A stretch of 9,282 nucleotides of DNA from assembly GCA_020346805.1 (NCBI GenBank), contig CP070790.1, forward strand, positions 3,303,463 through 3,312,744, given 5' to 3'. Of the stretch, positions 7,168-9,282 are shown one piece after another (within the stretch, counting starts at the first letter, position 1; each line of letters opens with the position of its first letter). The position numbers were made by a program, and so were the translations under genes. The notes beneath the pieces are model-generated. The model was not told the DNA's origin. It saw only the letters and a program-made list of their open reading frames with translations, and did not search any database. This DNA is from Planctomycetota bacterium (GTDB taxonomy: Bacteria > Planctomycetota > Phycisphaerae > UBA1845 > PWPN01).

Positions 7168-9282
7168 TTATTGCTGATCTGCGATCGAGGAATTGGTTGT
7201 TGTTGGGCGGTCGGCAGACTGCAGCTCCAAGGCTTTTAATCTATTCAATATTTGTTGTCGTTTTTCCAAAGACCAGCGTCGTACCTCATCGGTCCCGGGA
7301 CGGGCGGCATCAAGATCCAAGGCCTGCTGATAATGCCAGCGGGCCTGTGATAACAGATCGACAGATGGTAATTGTTCCGCCCCCAAGACCAGTATCTCGG
7401 CCAAACCCACATGACCGTCAGGAGAATTGGGATACAAATTATGCACCTGCCTTGCCGACTCGATGGCACCTCGCAAATCATTTTTTATGCCGGTTAATCC
7501 AAATCGTGTCTTTAGCAGCCACGCTTTTAACCTATAGAGTGAAATTTGAGCGCCGTCGCGACGAATAGCCTGATCCGCATCAGAAACGGCTTCAGACAAA
7601 AAGTGTAGCGCCATTTCCGGTGAAAAGATTGCACGGTCAAAGTGATAGAGTTGAACGTATTGAAAGCGCCGGGTGGCCAGTTCGGCTAACGGTGTGGGAT
7701 CGATAGGATCGGCATCGGCGGCCGATCGATAAAGGTGGCTCATGAAGTCATAAGAATCAAGATCTGTAGATAACATAGATGATTGTTTTCTTGCCTTGAT
7801 AAGATAATGCGAAGACATGGTCACAGGTGTAACTACCATAGAACATATGTAAATCAAGCCCATTACCGCAAGGCAGCAGGTTATCAAGGCCGGTGTTAAT
7901 TGTTTCGGAGTTGTCACGGACATTTGTCGTCGGGCAAGTAAAATGGCTAAGCAGGCCATAAATGGTGTTAAAGTTCCCGGATAAAACATGGAATAGTCAA
8001 TGGTATTTTGCAGGCAGAATGCAACTATACCGCTCAGGCATATAAGACGATATTTTTCGGATTCGACCACATCGTCATCTTTTACCAGTAAAATTATCCC
8101 TGCAAGACAGACAGCCCATATCATGCCGTAGGCCCCGAGATCGAAGAGTACAAAAGAGCGACCTGCAATCCCGCCAAACAGGTAATCGCCTAACAACCAT
8201 ATACGAAGCAATATGAATCCCATGATTAAGGCAGCGATCCAGAGTTTCGCCGATAAGTTGACAGATGTAATGGTTGCGGATCTGGATTGATTATGATTTT
8301 GCTGTTCTCCCCACGTTCGTAATACGACAATCGATACGCCGACAAGTGACAGTACGAGTCCGATTCCTCCAAGGATACCCCACTGTGAGAGATGAGCCAT
8401 CAGTAAATTGTGGGGATCGTTGATTTCCTCGGGGAACTCGATCGGTTTGTGAGCCATGTAGGCGCGGTCGAAGTTTTGGGCTCCTACTCCGGTCCAAAGG
8501 TTATCGGCTATGATTCGGCTGGTGACCTGCCAGTAATTCCAGCGGAAAGTCAGAGAGGAACCCGGCAGTTTGTCTTGAGTTACACCTACGGTAACAACTA
8601 TCAAAGTCCCCAGGATCACCAGGCCCCAGGCTGTCGCCAATATCGTTCGCCAATGTCTGCGATAGTTGTCAGGTATTTGCTTCAGCAGTAACCATAGGCC
8701 AAAGCCTATACCCGCGGCAAGCATGGCCATTCTGCTGCCTGTGGTATAGATGGTACTGAACAAAATCAGGGCCAGGATAAGGAAAATGATTTTGTAGGCT
8801 GGTGTACGTTCGAAAAATGCCCCGATGGCCAGAGCGGCAAAGGCGGCCAGGCTCAACAGGGCTCCCTGCGCGTTACTGTGCGGAATAAATCCGGATGCCT
8901 CTCTGGCCTTTAGCCGTCGTTCATATAATTCCACTCGTGGATCGTCGAGGGGTGTACCCTGCTTCTGCCAGAATTCCACTTTATTACGTTGGTAATCTTC
9001 AAGTGTTTCGGCGTACTCGATTGTGGTTTGCATTATACATTTTGTTGCCGACGCTGCTCCCGAGGCCACAATTACCGCTAATACAAGGGTGATGCGTGTT
9101 TTGTCCCTGCACAAATTTACCAATACCATCATCATTACCATAGCGGTCAGCCAGTCACTCGAGGCGTTAATAGCCAGGCGTTGATTGCTGGCCGCCATTG
9201 TTGAAATTGCGGCGGCCAGGAGCATGGCCAGCCAACCGATTTCCGCCCCGGTCCACTGCCAACGCACCTTGCGGAGAACAAC
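7168..9282 (-). CDS. O-antigen ligase/Wzy-family membrane protein with helical-repeat C-terminus, 5' end outside window
   Basis: The frame stays open to the right edge. A GTG at 9265-9267 would give 699 residues but has no ribosome binding site before it, so the true start is probably outside the window. Numbered from that GTG, about 12-13 hydrophobic segments lie between residues 10 and 481 (for example 10-26, 58-75, 157-175, 208-229, 296-317, 373-395, 459-481). The loop at about 235-295, with FRWNYWQ, NLWTGVGAQNF and DPHNLLMAHLSQWGILG, matches the periplasmic loop of Wzy_C proteins, where the His (H286) and Arg are typical; these transfer or polymerise lipid-linked glycans at the outer face of the inner membrane. 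Residues about 505-680 are soluble and helical with TPR-like pieces (SPDGHVGLAEIL, ARWHYQQALDLD). A charged loop at 77-127 between membrane segments is long. The exact substrate (O-antigen, exopolysaccharide or protein glycan) is unknown. The gene ends 58 bp before the GH105-GH2 gene with no terminator seen. Confidence 0.85.
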   Translation of the reverse strand, partial: VVLRKVRWQWTGAEIGWLAMLLAAAISTMAASNQRLAINASSDWLTAMVMMMVLVNLCRDKTRITLVLAVIVASGAASATKCIMQTTIEYAETLEDYQRNKVEFWQKQGTPLDDPRVELYERRLKAREASGFIPHSNAQGALLSLAAFAALAIGAFFERTPAYKIIFLILALILFSTIYTTGSRMAMLAAGIGFGLWLLLKQIPDNYRRHWRTILATAWGLVILGTLIVVTVGVTQDKLPGSSLTFRWNYWQVTSRIIADNLWTGVGAQNFDRAYMAHKPIEFPEEINDPHNLLMAHLSQWGILGGIGLVLSLVGVSIVVLRTWGEQQNHNQSRSATITSVNLSAKLWIAALIMGFILLRIWLLGDYLFGGIAGRSFVLFDLGAYGMIWAVCLAGIILLVKDDDVVESEKYRLICLSGIVAFCLQNTIDYSMFYPGTLTPFMACLAILLARRQMSVTTPKQLTPALITCCLAVMGLIYICSMVVTPVTMSSHYLIKARKQSSMLSTDLDSYDFMSHLYRSAADADPIDPTPLAELATRRFQYVQLYHFDRAIFSPEMALHFLSEAVSDADQAIRRDGAQISLYRLKAWLLKTRFGLTGIKNDLRGAIESARQVHNLYPNSPDGHVGLAEILVLGAEQLPSVDLLSQARWHYQQALDLDAARPGTDEVRRWSLEKRQQILNRLKALELQSADRPTTTNSSIADQQ

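Noticed and set aside
7089..7568. Plus-strand open frame of 159 codons spanning the gap between the GH105-GH2 and membrane protein genes
   Set aside because: Most of it is antisense to the C-terminal repeat region of the membrane protein; low-complexity Arg/Pro-rich translation and no homology that I recognise.

Overview
The window holds four protein-coding genes, all on the minus strand and filling roughly 95% of the sequence. In the order they are transcribed (high to low coordinates) they are: the 3' part of a multi-pass membrane protein of the O-antigen ligase/Wzy type with a helical-repeat tail (7168 to past the right edge); a 1336-residue exported enzyme that joins a GH105-type unsaturated-uronyl hydrolase to a complete GH2-type exo-glycosidase and a further C-terminal domain (3099-7109); ilvC, ketol-acid reductoisomerase (1951-2955); and the N-terminal 584 codons of a GH38-type alpha-mannosidase-like protein that runs off the left edge (below 1753). 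I see no RNA genes, mobile elements, CRISPR arrays or long repeats.

Region by region. The membrane protein and the GH105-GH2 gene are 58 bp apart with no visible terminator, so co-transcription is possible. A 143-bp gap before ilvC carries a candidate promoter that overlaps a dyad. ilvC has a strong ribosome binding site and ends in a clear rho-independent terminator at 1893-1924, so it looks like a single-gene unit. The 197-bp gap before the GH38 gene contains that terminator and a 16-bp operator-like palindrome.

Organism. Base composition is near half G+C. The combination of a GH105-GH2 multidomain enzyme of a type I associate with polysaccharide-degrading Bacteroidota, Planctomycetota and Lentisphaerota, a sec-type signal peptide, a cytosolic GH38 and an O-antigen-ligase/TPR protein suggests a Gram-negative-type carbohydrate degrader. 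A Phycisphaerae-like planctomycete is my best guess, but this is inference from gene content and not proof.

How the genes fit together. The GH105-GH2 protein would act outside the cytoplasm on uronate-capped oligosaccharides left by a polysaccharide lyase. The GH38 protein has no signal peptide and would act in the cytoplasm on imported or internal glycans. ilvC belongs to branched-chain amino acid synthesis and appears to be only a positional neighbour. No wholly new system is evident. The most interesting points are at residue level: the GH38 protein has Ser where the catalytic Asp is expected, the ilvC cofactor loop looks NADH-type, and the GH105 domain seems to lack a conserved acidic pair.
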